Assembly: GCF_014837015.1 (NCBI RefSeq)
Contig: NZ_JACSPT010000001.1
Coordinates: forward strand, 280,621-344,620
DNA length: 64,000 bases
Reading direction: 5' to 3'
From: Acinetobacter pecorum
Lineage (GTDB): Bacteria > Pseudomonadota > Gammaproteobacteria > Pseudomonadales > Moraxellaceae
Shown: piece by piece, positions 26,495 through 35,788 of the stretch
Layout of the letters: each line of letters starts with the position of its first letter
How positions within the stretch are numbered: the stretch's first letter is position 1
The notes under the pieces: generated by a model
Seen by the model: the letters and a program-made list of their open reading frames with translations, nothing else
What the model was told of the DNA's origin: nothing
Databases searched by the model: none
Made by a program: the position numbers and the translations under genes

Positions 26495-28135
26495 TTAAGA
26501 GAACTCACCTTGTGCGCGTTCTTTAGCCCATTCACGTAAAACAAATTTCTGCAGTTTGCCGGTCGAAGTTTTTGGAATCTCGGTAATCACCACATCCTTA
26601 GGCACTTTAAAGCGGGCCAGATGCTCACGGCAGAATTCCATAATTTCTTCTTCAGTGGCCTGGGTACCTTCTTTAAGTTCAATAAAGGCACATGGCACTT
26701 CCTGCCAGCGTGGATCAGGCTTGGCAACTACTGCTGCAGTGAGTACGGCCGCATGTCGATATAATACTTCCTCGACTTCAAGCGAGGAAATATTTTCCCC
26801 ACCGGAAATAATCACGTCTTTGGAGCGGTCAGTGATTTTGGCATAACCATCCGGTTGGCATACTGCCAGATCGCCAGTATGGAACCAGCCTCCTGCAAAG
26901 GCTTCCGCGGTGGCTTCGGGATTTTTCAGATAGCCTTTCATCACGATATTACCACGGAACATGATCTCACCCATGGTCTGTCCATCGTGTGGTACTTCCT
27001 GCATGGTGTCGGGATCAAGCACTTTCATGCCATCCTGCAACGGATAAGGTACGCCCTGACGGGAGTGCAACTGCGCCTGTTCCTGAATGGATAAATCACT
27101 CCAGCCTGCCTGAGATGCACATAGGGCAGAAGGGCCATAGGTTTCTGTCAAGCCGTAGACATGCGTTACATTAATGCCGATATTGCGCATACCCTCAATA
27201 ATGGCCGCAGGAGGAGCAGCACCTGCCACCATGACTTCGACCCGGTGCTCAAACTTGGTCTTTTTCTCTTCAGGCGTATTGATCAGCATCGACAGGACAA
27301 TCGGTGCACCACAGAAATAATCGACCTTATGTTCAGCGATCAGCTTAAAGATCAGTTCAGCATCGACTTTACGCAGGCAGACATTGGTTCCGCCGTTGGC
27401 CGCCATGGTCCAGGCAAAGCACCAGCCATTACAGTGGAATAGCGGCAGGGTCCATAAATAGGTGGCGCGGGGTGTCATGCCACAGGCAATGATATTACTG
27501 GCTGCATTAATGTAAGCACCGCGATGATGATAGACCACACCTTTCGGGTTGCCGGTAGTGCCAGAGGTATAGCTTAAGCTGATGGCATCCCATTCATCTT
27601 GGGGTAAATGCCATTCAAAGTTTGCGTCGCCTTGGGCAATCCAGTCTTCATATTCGATTTGACCAATACGCTGCTCTTCACCTTCAAACTCTTCATCAGC
27701 CACATCAATCACATAAATGTCTTGTGAAATCAAAGCCAGTGCTTCTGCTGCAAGTGCAGTAAATTCGGGGTCGACCAGCAAGACTTTACTTTCAGCATGC
27801 TCCAGCATGAAAGCAAGGGTTTTGGCATCCAGACGGGTATTTAAGGTGTTGAGGACTGCGCCTGCCATCGGTACGGCAAAATGCGCTTCGATCATGGCAG
27901 GGACATTAGGCAGCAGGACAGAAACAGTGTCATTTTTACCGATGCCTAATTTCTGCAGCTGGTGAGCAAACTGACGGCAACGGTTATATTTCTCACGCCA
28001 GGTGATCCGACGCTTTCCGTGGATAATCGCATTCTGATTTGGATAAATATAAGCTGCACGATCCAGATAGCGTAAAGGTGACAAAGCTACAAAATTCGCG
28101 GGTGTACGCGGTAATTCATCATATGCGCTAACCAT
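26495..28135 (-). CDS. Medium/long-chain acyl-CoA synthetase (AMP-dependent)
   Basis: This 546-aa adenylate-forming enzyme makes acyl-CoA from a carboxylic acid, ATP and CoA. The P-loop is SLSYTSGTTGNPKGVVYHHR (about residues 189-208), with the hinge and A8 motifs GWFHTGDLAVCQPDGYAKIT and DRSKDVIISGGENISSLEVE, and the catalytic Lys in PKTSTGKLQKFVLR near the end. Overall resemblance is to AlkK/FadD3-like medium-chain ligases rather than E. coli FadD, but this is inference. A partner for the acyl-CoA dehydrogenases 15 kb away in fatty-acid or alkanoate catabolism is plausible. It diverges from the lactone oxidase gene across a 14-bp perfect palindrome. Confidence 0.87.
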   Translation of the reverse strand: MVSAYDELPRTPANFVALSPLRYLDRAAYIYPNQNAIIHGKRRITWREKYNRCRQFAHQLQKLGIGKNDTVSVLLPNVPAMIEAHFAVPMAGAVLNTLNTRLDAKTLAFMLEHAESKVLLVDPEFTALAAEALALISQDIYVIDVADEEFEGEEQRIGQIEYEDWIAQGDANFEWHLPQDEWDAISLSYTSGTTGNPKGVVYHHRGAYINAASNIIACGMTPRATYLWTLPLFHCNGWCFAWTMAANGGTNVCLRKVDAELIFKLIAEHKVDYFCGAPIVLSMLINTPEEKKTKFEHRVEVMVAGAAPPAAIIEGMRNIGINVTHVYGLTETYGPSALCASQAGWSDLSIQEQAQLHSRQGVPYPLQDGMKVLDPDTMQEVPHDGQTMGEIMFRGNIVMKGYLKNPEATAEAFAGGWFHTGDLAVCQPDGYAKITDRSKDVIISGGENISSLEVEEVLYRHAAVLTAAVVAKPDPRWQEVPCAFIELKEGTQATEEEIMEFCREHLARFKVPKDVVITEIPKTSTGKLQKFVLREWAKERAQGEFS

Positions 28136-28286
28136 GGTAAAACTCCGTTCTATATTTATTTTGATATCCTGCTGAAAAGATATGTACTTCTTGGAAATCT
28201 TGCATTTATGCTTTAGTCGAGTACGATTTTAATAATTTTAAGTAATTGAATATTAATAAAAATATTTAATCCTGTTTAAATGTTTT

Positions 28287-28300
28287 GAACCCATGGGTTC
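28287..28300. promoter_or_regulatory. 14-bp perfect palindrome, candidate operator
   Basis: GAACCCATGGGTTC is a perfect palindrome in the space between the divergent acyl-CoA synthetase and lactone oxidase genes. Its size and place suit a dimeric regulator, but no matching regulator gene is nearby. Confidence 0.35.
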
Positions 28301-28368
28301 CCATGTTTGATTTTTTAGGTATTTTACTCTAATTGAGCCATTCAAATTATATAAGCCAAGGAATAATA

Positions 28369-29655
28369 ATGAAAATACAACAGGCAGATGCCACATGGCG
28401 AAACTGGTCAGGAAGCCAGTTGAGTTCTCCTCACATTTTTCAGCCTGGAGAAATGAATGAATTACAAAATTTGGTGAAGTCCCAGGCGCAGATGCGTACA
28501 GTGGGTGCAGGGCATTCCTTTAGCCCACTCGCCAAAACAGATAAAGGACTGCTTAATCTTGATCAGTTCACAGGTGTGGTGGCCTTTAATCAAGCGAAAT
28601 CCCAATGCACTGTCCAGGCCGGTACCCGTTTATATAATCTAGGTAAAGAACTGGCAGCCATTAATCAGGCTTTAATCAATCAGGGTGATATTGACCAGCA
28701 AAGTCTGGCTGGTGCAATTTCCACCGGAACCCATGGCACCGGTATCGATTTACCCTGTTTATCTGCTTTTGTGGAAGGCTTTGAATTACTGACTGCAGCG
28801 GGAGAGCTGCTGCAATGCGATGCCCAGCAGAATACCGAGATATTTCAGGCTGGACGGGTAGCGCTGGGTAGTTTGGGGGTGTTGACCAAAATTACCCTGC
28901 AAAATCGGCCATGCTATAAATTAAAAGAACAAATCCGTTTGTGTTCATTAAAAGATGTTTTTACGCATATTGAGCAATGGAAATATCAGCATCGACATAT
29001 TGAGTTTTGGGCTTTTCTGCATGCTGATCAAGTAATGCTGAAAACTCTGGATGAAACAGAAGATGACGTTCAGCCGAGGCAAGAGAGCTGGCCTTCGGAA
29101 GATACTTTATTGACCTTATGTTCCGAGTTGACACGGCTTTTCCCCCAGACGAATCCTTATCTGCAAAAACTGCTCGGTGTATTTGTCAAACCGACTCGTT
29201 ATGTAGACTGGTCATCCAGAATTTTTCCAACTCCGCGTAAGACCAGATTTAATGAAATGGAATATCAGATTCCGGTCGATTCGGGATTGCAGTGTCTGGA
29301 CGAGATTCTGCATATTTTACGCAAACATCAGGTGCCGATGTTTTTTCCCATCGAGTTTCGTTATGTCAAAGCCGATGATATCTGGCTGAGTCCTTTTTAT
29401 CAGTGTGACGCGGTTTCGATTTCGATTCACCAGTTTTATAAACAGGATTACCGGACCATCTTTGATCTGATTGAACCGATTTTACAGAAATATCAGGGAC
29501 GGCCGCATTGGGGCAAGTTGCATAGCATGAGCGCTGCTTCGCTACGTGATCTCTATCCGAAATGGGATGATTTTATGCGAGTACGTCAGCAACTGGATCC
29601 ACAGAAAAAATGGCTGAATCCGTACCTAAAACAATTATTTTTATCTGGAAACTGA
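28369..29655 (+). CDS. FAD-dependent sugar-1,4-lactone oxidase (ALO family)
   Basis: This 428-aa flavoprotein belongs to the D-arabinono/L-gulono-1,4-lactone oxidase family. The N-terminal FAD domain has VGAGHSFSPLAKTDKGLLNL (His for covalent FAD) and GAISTGTHGTGIDLPCLSAF. The C-terminal end contains RPHWGKLHSMSA, the HW-x-K signature of the family. I started it at the ATG 6 nt after AAGGA; the longer frame begins with TTG. It oxidises an aldonolactone (or polyol) with O2 and produces H2O2. The downstream PLP enzyme starts about 10 nt later, so the two form an operon. The physiological substrate is unknown. Confidence 0.87.
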   Translation: MKIQQADATWRNWSGSQLSSPHIFQPGEMNELQNLVKSQAQMRTVGAGHSFSPLAKTDKGLLNLDQFTGVVAFNQAKSQCTVQAGTRLYNLGKELAAINQALINQGDIDQQSLAGAISTGTHGTGIDLPCLSAFVEGFELLTAAGELLQCDAQQNTEIFQAGRVALGSLGVLTKITLQNRPCYKLKEQIRLCSLKDVFTHIEQWKYQHRHIEFWAFLHADQVMLKTLDETEDDVQPRQESWPSEDTLLTLCSELTRLFPQTNPYLQKLLGVFVKPTRYVDWSSRIFPTPRKTRFNEMEYQIPVDSGLQCLDEILHILRKHQVPMFFPIEFRYVKADDIWLSPFYQCDAVSISIHQFYKQDYRTIFDLIEPILQKYQGRPHWGKLHSMSAASLRDLYPKWDDFMRVRQQLDPQKKWLNPYLKQLFLSGN

Positions 29656-29665
29656 GGCTTTGGCG

Positions 29666-30823
29666 ATGCAAACAGAGTATTTTCAGCAACTGACGCAGGA
29701 CTTAAAACAGCAGGGGACTGGTACACCGCAACTGATTCTGGATTTGACCCAATATCAGCATAATCTGGGTCTGGTACAATCAAGATTACCTGCGCAGTTA
29801 AAACCACGTCTGGTAGTAAAATCCTTGGCGAGTCCCCCGTTACTTCAACTGGCCAGTGAGAAACTGAATACCCGGCGCTTTATGGTCTTTCATTTGCCCC
29901 ATCTGCTGGAGATTATAGGGACATTTCAACAGGCCGATATTTTGCTGGGAAAACCCATGCCGGTTCAGGCGCTAAAACATTTTTACCAAAAATCCTCTAG
30001 TCAGAATAAAGCAAATATCCAGTGGCTGATTGATGATATAGAGCGTCTGAAGCAATATCTGCAACTCGCGCAGAACCTGAATCTTTGCCTGAATGTCAAT
30101 ATTGAAATTGATGTGGGCCTGCATCGCGGAGGTGTAAGCAGTCAGGCACAGTTTGTCGGCTTACTTAAACTGATTCAGCAATATTCCTCATACCTGAAAC
30201 TGTCTGGCTTGATGGGTTATGATGCGCATGTGGCAAAACTGCCAAAAATACTGAAATGTCCTGAAAAAAGCTATCGGCGATCGCAGCAGATTTATCAGCA
30301 CTATAAAACTATTTTGCAGCAGCAATTCCCTTATTTATGGCATGAAGGTCTGTGTTTGAATGGTGGGGGAAGCGCTACTTTTATGCAGCATTGCCAGCAA
30401 AGTGTCTGCAATGATCTGTCTTTTGGTTCCATGCTGCTCAAACCCAGTGATTTTGATCTGGATCATCTCTCTACCTTGAACTGCGCTTTATGGATTGCTG
30501 CGCCAATTCTAAAAGTATTGCCTTATAGTCAGCTTCCCGGTCTCGAAGTACTTGATTATCTGCCACATCCGTATAAAGCATTATTTATTTATGGCGGTTA
30601 TTGGCAGGCAAGTTACTGTTATCCTGAAAAAAGTCGACTGCATATGTTGTATGGTCGCAGCAGTAATCAGGAAATGGTTTTGGTGCCTAAATACTGCGGG
30701 CTACAAGTGGATGATTATGTCTTTTTGAGACCGACACAAAGTGAAGCTGTCATTCCGCAATTTGCCCAGCTTTATAGCTACAGCAAGAGAAAATTTATGG
30801 CATGGGACACTTTTCGGGAATAA
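29666..30823 (+). CDS. PLP-dependent fold-type III enzyme (D-threonine aldolase/deaminase-like, DSD1)
   Basis: This 385-aa protein has the alanine-racemase-type N-terminal TIM barrel: the PLP Lys in RLVVKSLASPPLLQLAS, then NVNIEIDVGLHRGGVSSQAQ, LSGLMGYDAHVAKLP and LNGGGSATFMQH. The C-terminal barrel has GGYWQASYCYP and ends SYSKRKFMAWDTF. Relatives are D-threonine aldolases, D-serine dehydratases and amino-acid deaminases, so the substrate is probably a D-beta-hydroxy amino acid (inference). The ATG follows the lactone oxidase stop by 10 nt, with GAGG upstream, so the pair is probably cotranscribed. A functional link between lactone oxidation and D-amino-acid chemistry is not obvious. Confidence 0.8.
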   Translation: MQTEYFQQLTQDLKQQGTGTPQLILDLTQYQHNLGLVQSRLPAQLKPRLVVKSLASPPLLQLASEKLNTRRFMVFHLPHLLEIIGTFQQADILLGKPMPVQALKHFYQKSSSQNKANIQWLIDDIERLKQYLQLAQNLNLCLNVNIEIDVGLHRGGVSSQAQFVGLLKLIQQYSSYLKLSGLMGYDAHVAKLPKILKCPEKSYRRSQQIYQHYKTILQQQFPYLWHEGLCLNGGGSATFMQHCQQSVCNDLSFGSMLLKPSDFDLDHLSTLNCALWIAAPILKVLPYSQLPGLEVLDYLPHPYKALFIYGGYWQASYCYPEKSRLHMLYGRSSNQEMVLVPKYCGLQVDDYVFLRPTQSEAVIPQFAQLYSYSKRKFMAWDTFRE

Positions 30824-31004
30824 TAAAATTCTGAACTAAAAAATGAGCTTAAGTTTTTTTAAATCAGATATGGTTTTGGTGATAAATCTTATTTTTATTG
30901 GGGAAAAGGTTTAATCATGCGGCCAAGCCGTGTAAAATTCGAATCGATTTTTATTTATCCACCGTTTTTATCTTTTGAGGTTTTCCCTCGATCATAATCT
31001 CGCG

Positions 31005-31033
31005 GTGATATGCTCCATGGTACGGGGCATCAC
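31005..31033 (+). promoter_or_regulatory. Leader hairpin upstream of thrS
   Basis: GTGAT/ATCAC with an inner TGC/GCA pairing sits 5 nt before the AAGGA ribosome binding site of thrS. The loop contains UGGUAC, so a GGU, the threonine anticodon, is present. This resembles the idea of the E. coli thrS operator, where tRNA-like hairpins bind ThrRS. Function here is inference. Confidence 0.35.
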
Positions 31034-31050
31034 TCCTTAAGGATTTTCTT

Positions 31051-32973
31051 ATGCCAATTATCACTTTGCCAAATGGCGATCAAAAACAGTTTGATCATGC
31101 CGTATCTGTGATGGAAGTTGCTCAAAGCATCGGTCCTGGTCTTGCAAAAAATACAGTCGCTGGACGTGTAAATGGCCGTCTGGTTGATGCATGCGATTTA
31201 ATTACCGAAGACGCAACTTTACAGATTATCACGCCTAAAGATGATGAAGGCGTCGAAATTATTCGTCACTCATGTGCGCACTTGGTGGGTCATGCGGTTA
31301 AACAGCTGTTCCCAGAAGCGAAGATGGTGATTGGTCCTGTCATTGAAGATGGTTTCTATTACGACATTTTTAATGCAAAACCATTTACCCCAGATGATAT
31401 GGCTGCGATTGAAGAGCGCATGAAAAAGCTCATCGATCAGGACTACGATGTCATCAAAAAAATGACGCCACGTGATGAAGTGATCAAAGTGTTCACTGAG
31501 CGCGGCGAAGATTACAAACTACGTCTGATTGAAGATATGCCAGATGAGACCCAGATGGGTCTTTACTATCATCAGGAATATGTGGATATGTGCCGTGGTC
31601 CCCACGTGCCAAACACCAAATTCCTGAAATCGTTTAAACTCACCAAGATGTCAGGTGCGTACTGGCGCGGTGATGCGAAGAACGAGCAGTTACAGCGTAT
31701 CTACGGTACAGCTTGGGCAGACAAGAAACAGCTTGCAGCTTATATCAAGCGTATTGAAGAAGCAGAAAAACGCGATCACCGTAAAATTGGTAAAGCGCTG
31801 GACTTGTTCCATATGCAAGAAGAAGCACCGGGTATGGTGTTCTGGCATCCAAATGGTTGGACCATTTACCAAGTCCTTGAACAGTACATGCGTAAAGTGC
31901 AGCAGGACAATGGCTATCTAGAGATTAAAACACCACAAATCGTAGACTTTAGCTTGTGGGAAAAATCGGGCCATGCGGCGAACTATGCAGACAACATGTT
32001 CACCACGCATTCGGAAAGCCGTAATTATGCGGTGAAACCAATGAACTGCCCATGTCACGTGCAGGTGTTCAACCAGGGTTTGAAATCTTATCGTGATCTT
32101 CCAATTCGTTTGGCAGAGTTCGGTTCATGTCACCGTAACGAGCCATCGGGTTCATTACACGGCATTATGCGTGTTCGTGGCTTTACTCAAGATGATGCGC
32201 ATATCTTCTGTACTAAAGAACAGATTGGTCCTGAAGTTGCAGACTTTATCAAATTGACACTAGACGTATACAAAGATTTCGGCTTTGAAGAAGTACAAAT
32301 GAAGTTGTCGACACGTCCTGAAAAACGTGTAGGTGATGATGCGCTTTGGGATATGGCTGAAAAATCTTTAGCTGATGCTTTAGATGCAGCGGGTCTTGAG
32401 TGGGAGCTTCAACCGGGTGAAGGTGCATTTTACGGTCCGAAGATCGAATTCTCATTAAAAGACTGCTTAGGCCGTGTCTGGCAGTGTGGTACCATTCAGT
32501 GTGACTTCAACTTGCCAGAACGTCTGGATGCATCTTATGTAACTGAAGACAACGATCGTGACCAGCCTGTGATGTTGCACCGTGCAATTCTTGGTAGTTT
32601 CGAGCGTTTTATTGGTATACTGATTGAACACTATGCGGGCTTCATGCCACCTTGGCTGGCACCAGTGCAAGCCTGTGTGATGAATATTACCGATTCACAA
32701 GCAGAAGCGTGTGAGTCAGTCGTCGCAAAACTTAAAGAAAACGGTATCCGTGCAATTTCTGACTTGAGAAATGAGAAAATCGGCTTTAAGATTCGTGAAC
32801 GTACATTAGAGCGTATTCCATACTTACTGGTACTTGGGGACCGTGAAGTAGAGGAAGGTACAGTAAACGTGCGTACCCGCTCAGGAAAAAATTTGGGTAC
32901 TATGTCAATCGATGCTTTCGTTGATCTAGTAAAAACAGCCGTAGCCGAACGCGGCCGGTACATTGTGGAGTAA
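31051..32973 (+). CDS. thrS: Threonyl-tRNA synthetase
   Basis: This 640-aa class II synthetase charges tRNA-Thr. It has the TGS domain (residues 1-62, [20 protein letters not shown]), the editing domain with the HxxxH zinc motif ([11 protein letters not shown] near 73), and the catalytic core with [10 protein letters not shown] (zinc Cys near 335), [20 protein letters not shown] and DAHIFC. The C-terminal anticodon-binding domain has [19 protein letters not shown] clear AAGGA lies 7 nt before the ATG. infC follows after 5 bases, so the two are cotranscribed. It opens the thrS-infC cluster. Confidence 0.98.
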   Translation: MPIITLPNGDQKQFDHAVSVMEVAQSIGPGLAKNTVAGRVNGRLVDACDLITEDATLQIITPKDDEGVEIIRHSCAHLVGHAVKQLFPEAKMVIGPVIEDGFYYDIFNAKPFTPDDMAAIEERMKKLIDQDYDVIKKMTPRDEVIKVFTERGEDYKLRLIEDMPDETQMGLYYHQEYVDMCRGPHVPNTKFLKSFKLTKMSGAYWRGDAKNEQLQRIYGTAWADKKQLAAYIKRIEEAEKRDHRKIGKALDLFHMQEEAPGMVFWHPNGWTIYQVLEQYMRKVQQDNGYLEIKTPQIVDFSLWEKSGHAANYADNMFTTHSESRNYAVKPMNCPCHVQVFNQGLKSYRDLPIRLAEFGSCHRNEPSGSLHGIMRVRGFTQDDAHIFCTKEQIGPEVADFIKLTLDVYKDFGFEEVQMKLSTRPEKRVGDDALWDMAEKSLADALDAAGLEWELQPGEGAFYGPKIEFSLKDCLGRVWQCGTIQCDFNLPERLDASYVTEDNDRDQPVMLHRAILGSFERFIGILIEHYAGFMPPWLAPVQACVMNITDSQAEACESVVAKLKENGIRAISDLRNEKIGFKIRERTLERIPYLLVLGDREVEEGTVNVRTRSGKNLGTMSIDAFVDLVKTAVAERGRYIVE

Positions 32974-32978
32974 CAGCG

Positions 32979-33530
32979 ATTAAACAGCCTGACCGTAATC
33001 AACAGGGCGGTAACAAATCAAACCGTCCTGCCTTGAATGATGAAATTCGTGCGAAAGAAGTCCGTCTTGTAGACGAAAATGGTGAGCAAAAAGGGATTGT
33101 AAGCTTAGCTGAAGCCCTACGTGCAGCAGAAAGTGTTGAACTTGATCTTGTAGAGATCGTAGCAAATGCTGAGCCACCTGTATGTAAGATCATGGACTTC
33201 AACAAGCATTTGTTTGATCTTAAGCAAAAGCAGAAAGAAGCGAAGAAAAAACAACATCAAGTCCAGGTGAAAGAAATCAAGCTACGCCCGGGTACTGATG
33301 TTGGTGATTACAACGTAAAATTACGTGCAATCATCAAGTTCCTTGAAGAAGGTAATAAGGTGAAAATCACGCTTCGTTTCCGTGGTCGTGAGATGGCACA
33401 CCAACAGTTGGGTCTAGCTCAATTGCAAAAAATTGAAGCTGACGTGGCTGAATTCGGTACTGTTGAACAGATGCCGAAAATGGAAGGCCGTCAAATGGGT
33501 ATGCTGCTTGGTCCTAAAAAGAAAAAGTAA
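32979..33530 (+). CDS. infC: Translation initiation factor IF-3 (ATT start)
   Basis: IF-3 binds the 30S subunit, keeps it apart from 50S and proofreads the start codon. Its conserved core begins [20 protein letters not shown]. The usual starts are absent before that; a TTG within PALNDE would make a truncated protein. Reading back in frame gives an ATT at 32979 followed by [14 protein letters not shown], with GGAG 8 nt upstream and no stop. That matches the IF-3 N-terminus and the well-known AUU start, through which IF-3 represses its own mRNA. The 183-aa product is full length and ends LLGPKKKK. It lies 5 nt after thrS. Confidence 0.93.
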   Translation: MKQPDRNQQGGNKSNRPALNDEIRAKEVRLVDENGEQKGIVSLAEALRAAESVELDLVEIVANAEPPVCKIMDFNKHLFDLKQKQKEAKKKQHQVQVKEIKLRPGTDVGDYNVKLRAIIKFLEEGNKVKITLRFRGREMAHQQLGLAQLQKIEADVAEFGTVEQMPKMEGRQMGMLLGPKKKK

Positions 33531-33544
33531 GCTCTCATTAAGCG

Positions 33545-33576
33545 AAAAAAGCCCTGCATCAGCAGGGCTTTTTTTA
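33545..33576 (+). terminator. Terminator of thrS-infC
   Basis: AAAAAAGCCCTGC-ATCA-GCAGGGCTTTTTTT is a strong hairpin with flanking A and T runs. It shows that infC ends its operon here instead of continuing into rpmI. Confidence 0.92.
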
Positions 33577-33651
33577 TTAAAATCAGAAAATGTAGAGTAT
33601 AAAACAATCAGATAGATTAAAATTGTTATAGCCTGATTCGTTTATTATTTA

Positions 33652-34353
33652 ATGATTTTTTTTATGATGCAGTGGGTTAAAGAGTTTTTTAAAAATGATT
33701 CGATGATCGATCATCAGCATCACTTGCCCTATCAAGTGGTGATTTTTGATGTGGATGGTACTTTGGTCGATTCTTTCCCGCTCTTCATCGGTTTATTAAA
33801 CCGGCATGCTACCAAGTACCAATATGCTGAGTTGAATGCTGAACGCATTGAATATTTTAGATCTTTTCCACCGCGTACCATTCGTAGAGAGTTGGGCTTG
33901 TCACGTTTAAGCGCGATTCGTTTAGCATTGGATTGTAAACGGACTATGCAACAGCACAGCCAGCAACCTGTCGTGTTCGACGGAATGGATCAATTGCTGC
34001 AACAGTTAAAGCAAGCTGGTATATGCTTGGCGGTCGTGACCTCCAATTCGCTGGAGAACTGTCATGCCAGTCTTGGCCAACAGCGTCTTGCTCTGTTCGA
34101 CTGGATTATGCCAAATGCCTCAATTTATGGTAAACAGCGACAAATCAGAAAGATATTACGCCATACCCATTGTTCAGCACAACGCGCCATTTATATTGGT
34201 GACCAAATTTCAGATATTCATTCCGCACAAGCCTTGGGTATGCCTGTGGCAGCGGTGACATGGGGATTTAACCATGCGCATGCATTGGCAGAGGCCAAAC
34301 CAACCTATTTGTGTCAAACAGTGGATGAATTGACAGCGTGTTTATTACCATAA
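33652..34353 (+). CDS. HAD-superfamily hydrolase (phosphoglycolate phosphatase-like)
   Basis: This 233-aa enzyme has HAD motif I VVIFDVDGTLVDSFPLF (nucleophile Asp near 36), motif II VVTSNS, motif III Lys in the region of ASIYGKQRQIRK, and motif IV RAIYIGDQISDIHSAQALGM. It is a subfamily I phosphatase with a helical cap between motifs I and II. The first ATG is at 33652; two in-frame ATGs (33664 and 33667) follow within six codons. The substrate cannot be assigned. It is one of the genes that separates infC from rpmI. Confidence 0.85.
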   Translation: MIFFMMQWVKEFFKNDSMIDHQHHLPYQVVIFDVDGTLVDSFPLFIGLLNRHATKYQYAELNAERIEYFRSFPPRTIRRELGLSRLSAIRLALDCKRTMQQHSQQPVVFDGMDQLLQQLKQAGICLAVVTSNSLENCHASLGQQRLALFDWIMPNASIYGKQRQIRKILRHTHCSAQRAIYIGDQISDIHSAQALGMPVAAVTWGFNHAHALAEAKPTYLCQTVDELTACLLP

Positions 34354-34395
34354 CCTGTTCACCCGGTATAAAAAAGTGTTCAGTTGATGGCTTTT

Positions 34396-34947
34396 TTATG
34401 CTCTGAAATTCCAGGCACTTTGTATGGCCTGCATAATCTGTTGAGCCTGCTGACGAGAAAACATCGACAGTTGAATCCGGAAAAATCCAAGACAAAATTG
34501 ATTTATCCGACCGGGGTGGTGCAATTTAAAATCCAAAGTGCCATCGCGTTGACTGATGACATGCGCTGGCATGTTATAGAGCCAGCGTTTGAGATGGGCT
34601 TTGAGAGAATCATAGCGCGGATTCAGAAAACTATACTGTACCGAGTGCCGTTTTAAGCACAGGCTGATTCGGAAATCTGCCAAAGTATAATAAATGGCGT
34701 GTGAGGTAATTTTTAATTTAGTTCCAAGCATAAGTACGGCAAGACCAAGAAAGCCACCAATATAAATATAAAAGCCAGGAGCCTCCTGCCATAAAAATAG
34801 CAGCCCTTGAAGAAAACTGGAATTGCTACCCATACTGCTCAAATAGAAAATGCCGAATATTCCAACCGGACAGCACAGTAGCAGATATCCAGTTGCGCGC
34901 ATGATTGGGCTGGCTTGATGAAACAGGATATTTTCTGGCGCATTCAT
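34396..34947 (-). CDS. Uncharacterised membrane protein, two TM segments
   Basis: This 183-aa protein has two hydrophobic segments (about 18-38, ATGYLLLCCPVGIFGIFYLS, and about 58-76, FYIYIGGFLGLAVLMLGTKL). A cytosolic C-terminal half of alternating strands (KITSHAIYYTLADFRISLC; HVISQRDGTLDFKLHHPG) has a bacterial PH-domain-like rhythm (inference). I do not recognise the family. The ATG follows a weak ribosome binding site. It converges with the HAD gene and lies 100 nt from the small heat-shock gene in the same direction. It lacks a clear regulatory signal. Confidence 0.65.
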   Translation of the reverse strand: MNAPENILFHQASPIMRATGYLLLCCPVGIFGIFYLSSMGSNSSFLQGLLFLWQEAPGFYIYIGGFLGLAVLMLGTKLKITSHAIYYTLADFRISLCLKRHSVQYSFLNPRYDSLKAHLKRWLYNMPAHVISQRDGTLDFKLHHPGRINQFCLGFFRIQLSMFSRQQAQQIMQAIQSAWNFRA

Positions 34948-35050
34948 GGTTTATTTTAATGATCAGAAAGCGTATTGCCTCAATGAGCTTAGGTAATCCG
35001 TAGCCAAAAAGAAAGGCCCTTTCGGACCTTGCTTTTTAGCCTAATCAAGC

Positions 35051-35506
35051 TTATTCCACTGATTTTTCACTATTTTCAATGAGCAGTTTCTTGCCGATCG
35101 GAATTTGTCGAGGTAATTTCTCTTCTGGAATAATGCGCTGCAAGTCAATGATCAGCAATCCATTTTCATAATCTGCCTGTTGTACCTCAATATACTCATC
35201 CAGGCGTAAAGACAATTTAAACGCGCGTCGTACAATTCCTTTGTGCAGGAATTCGATAGCGTTATTGTCCTGATTTTCAGGTTGCCCCAAGATGGTCAGC
35301 AACTTGTTTTCCAGACGAATGTCGAGTTCTTCCTGACGAAAACCCGCAGTTGCCATCACGATGCGGTAATTATTCTCCCCATGCTTTTCGATATTATACG
35401 GCGGATAATTCGGTGTATCGCTTTGCACGGCGTAATCAATAAAGTCATTCAGGCGATCAAAACCAATACTACGACGAAACAAGGGATGAAGATTTAAGTT
35501 ACTCAT
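35051..35506 (-). CDS. Small heat-shock protein, Hsp20/IbpA family
   Basis: This 151-aa ATP-independent holdase binds unfolding proteins. It begins MSNLNLHPLFRRSIGFDRLN in the style of IbpA. The alpha-crystallin domain has YRIVMATAGFRQEELDIRLE, NKLLTILGQ, IVRRAFKLSLRLDEYIEVQQ and ADYENGLLIIDLQR. The C-terminal I-x-I motif is QIPIGKKLL. It stands alone and is probably heat-induced, but I did not find a convincing sigma-32 promoter upstream. Confidence 0.92.
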   Translation of the reverse strand: MSNLNLHPLFRRSIGFDRLNDFIDYAVQSDTPNYPPYNIEKHGENNYRIVMATAGFRQEELDIRLENKLLTILGQPENQDNNAIEFLHKGIVRRAFKLSLRLDEYIEVQQADYENGLLIIDLQRIIPEEKLPRQIPIGKKLLIENSEKSVE

Positions 35507-35788
35507 GATTAGAACCTTCTCATTTAAGTAAAGTTATAAAAACAAGAAAATAAGATCTGTCAGGTGAGACATCTACAGTGCAGAAGACTGACTTAATTCT
35601 TATGCAAAAATAAATATGTGTATGTGGCTGAAATTTTCAAGATATCCAATATAAAAAATATAAAATTTTAATAATATATTGATTTTTATTATAAAATAAT
35701 TTTTATCTCCAGGCTTGTTGTTTCCTTCTAAATCCTCTATGTTGGAGACATCATCGCACGTGACAAGTGCAGGGAGTATTAAAAGAAA

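Noticed and set aside
33033..33530. Short form of infC from TTG
   Set aside because: The conserved IF-3 N-terminus extends upstream to the ATT, which has the better ribosome binding site.
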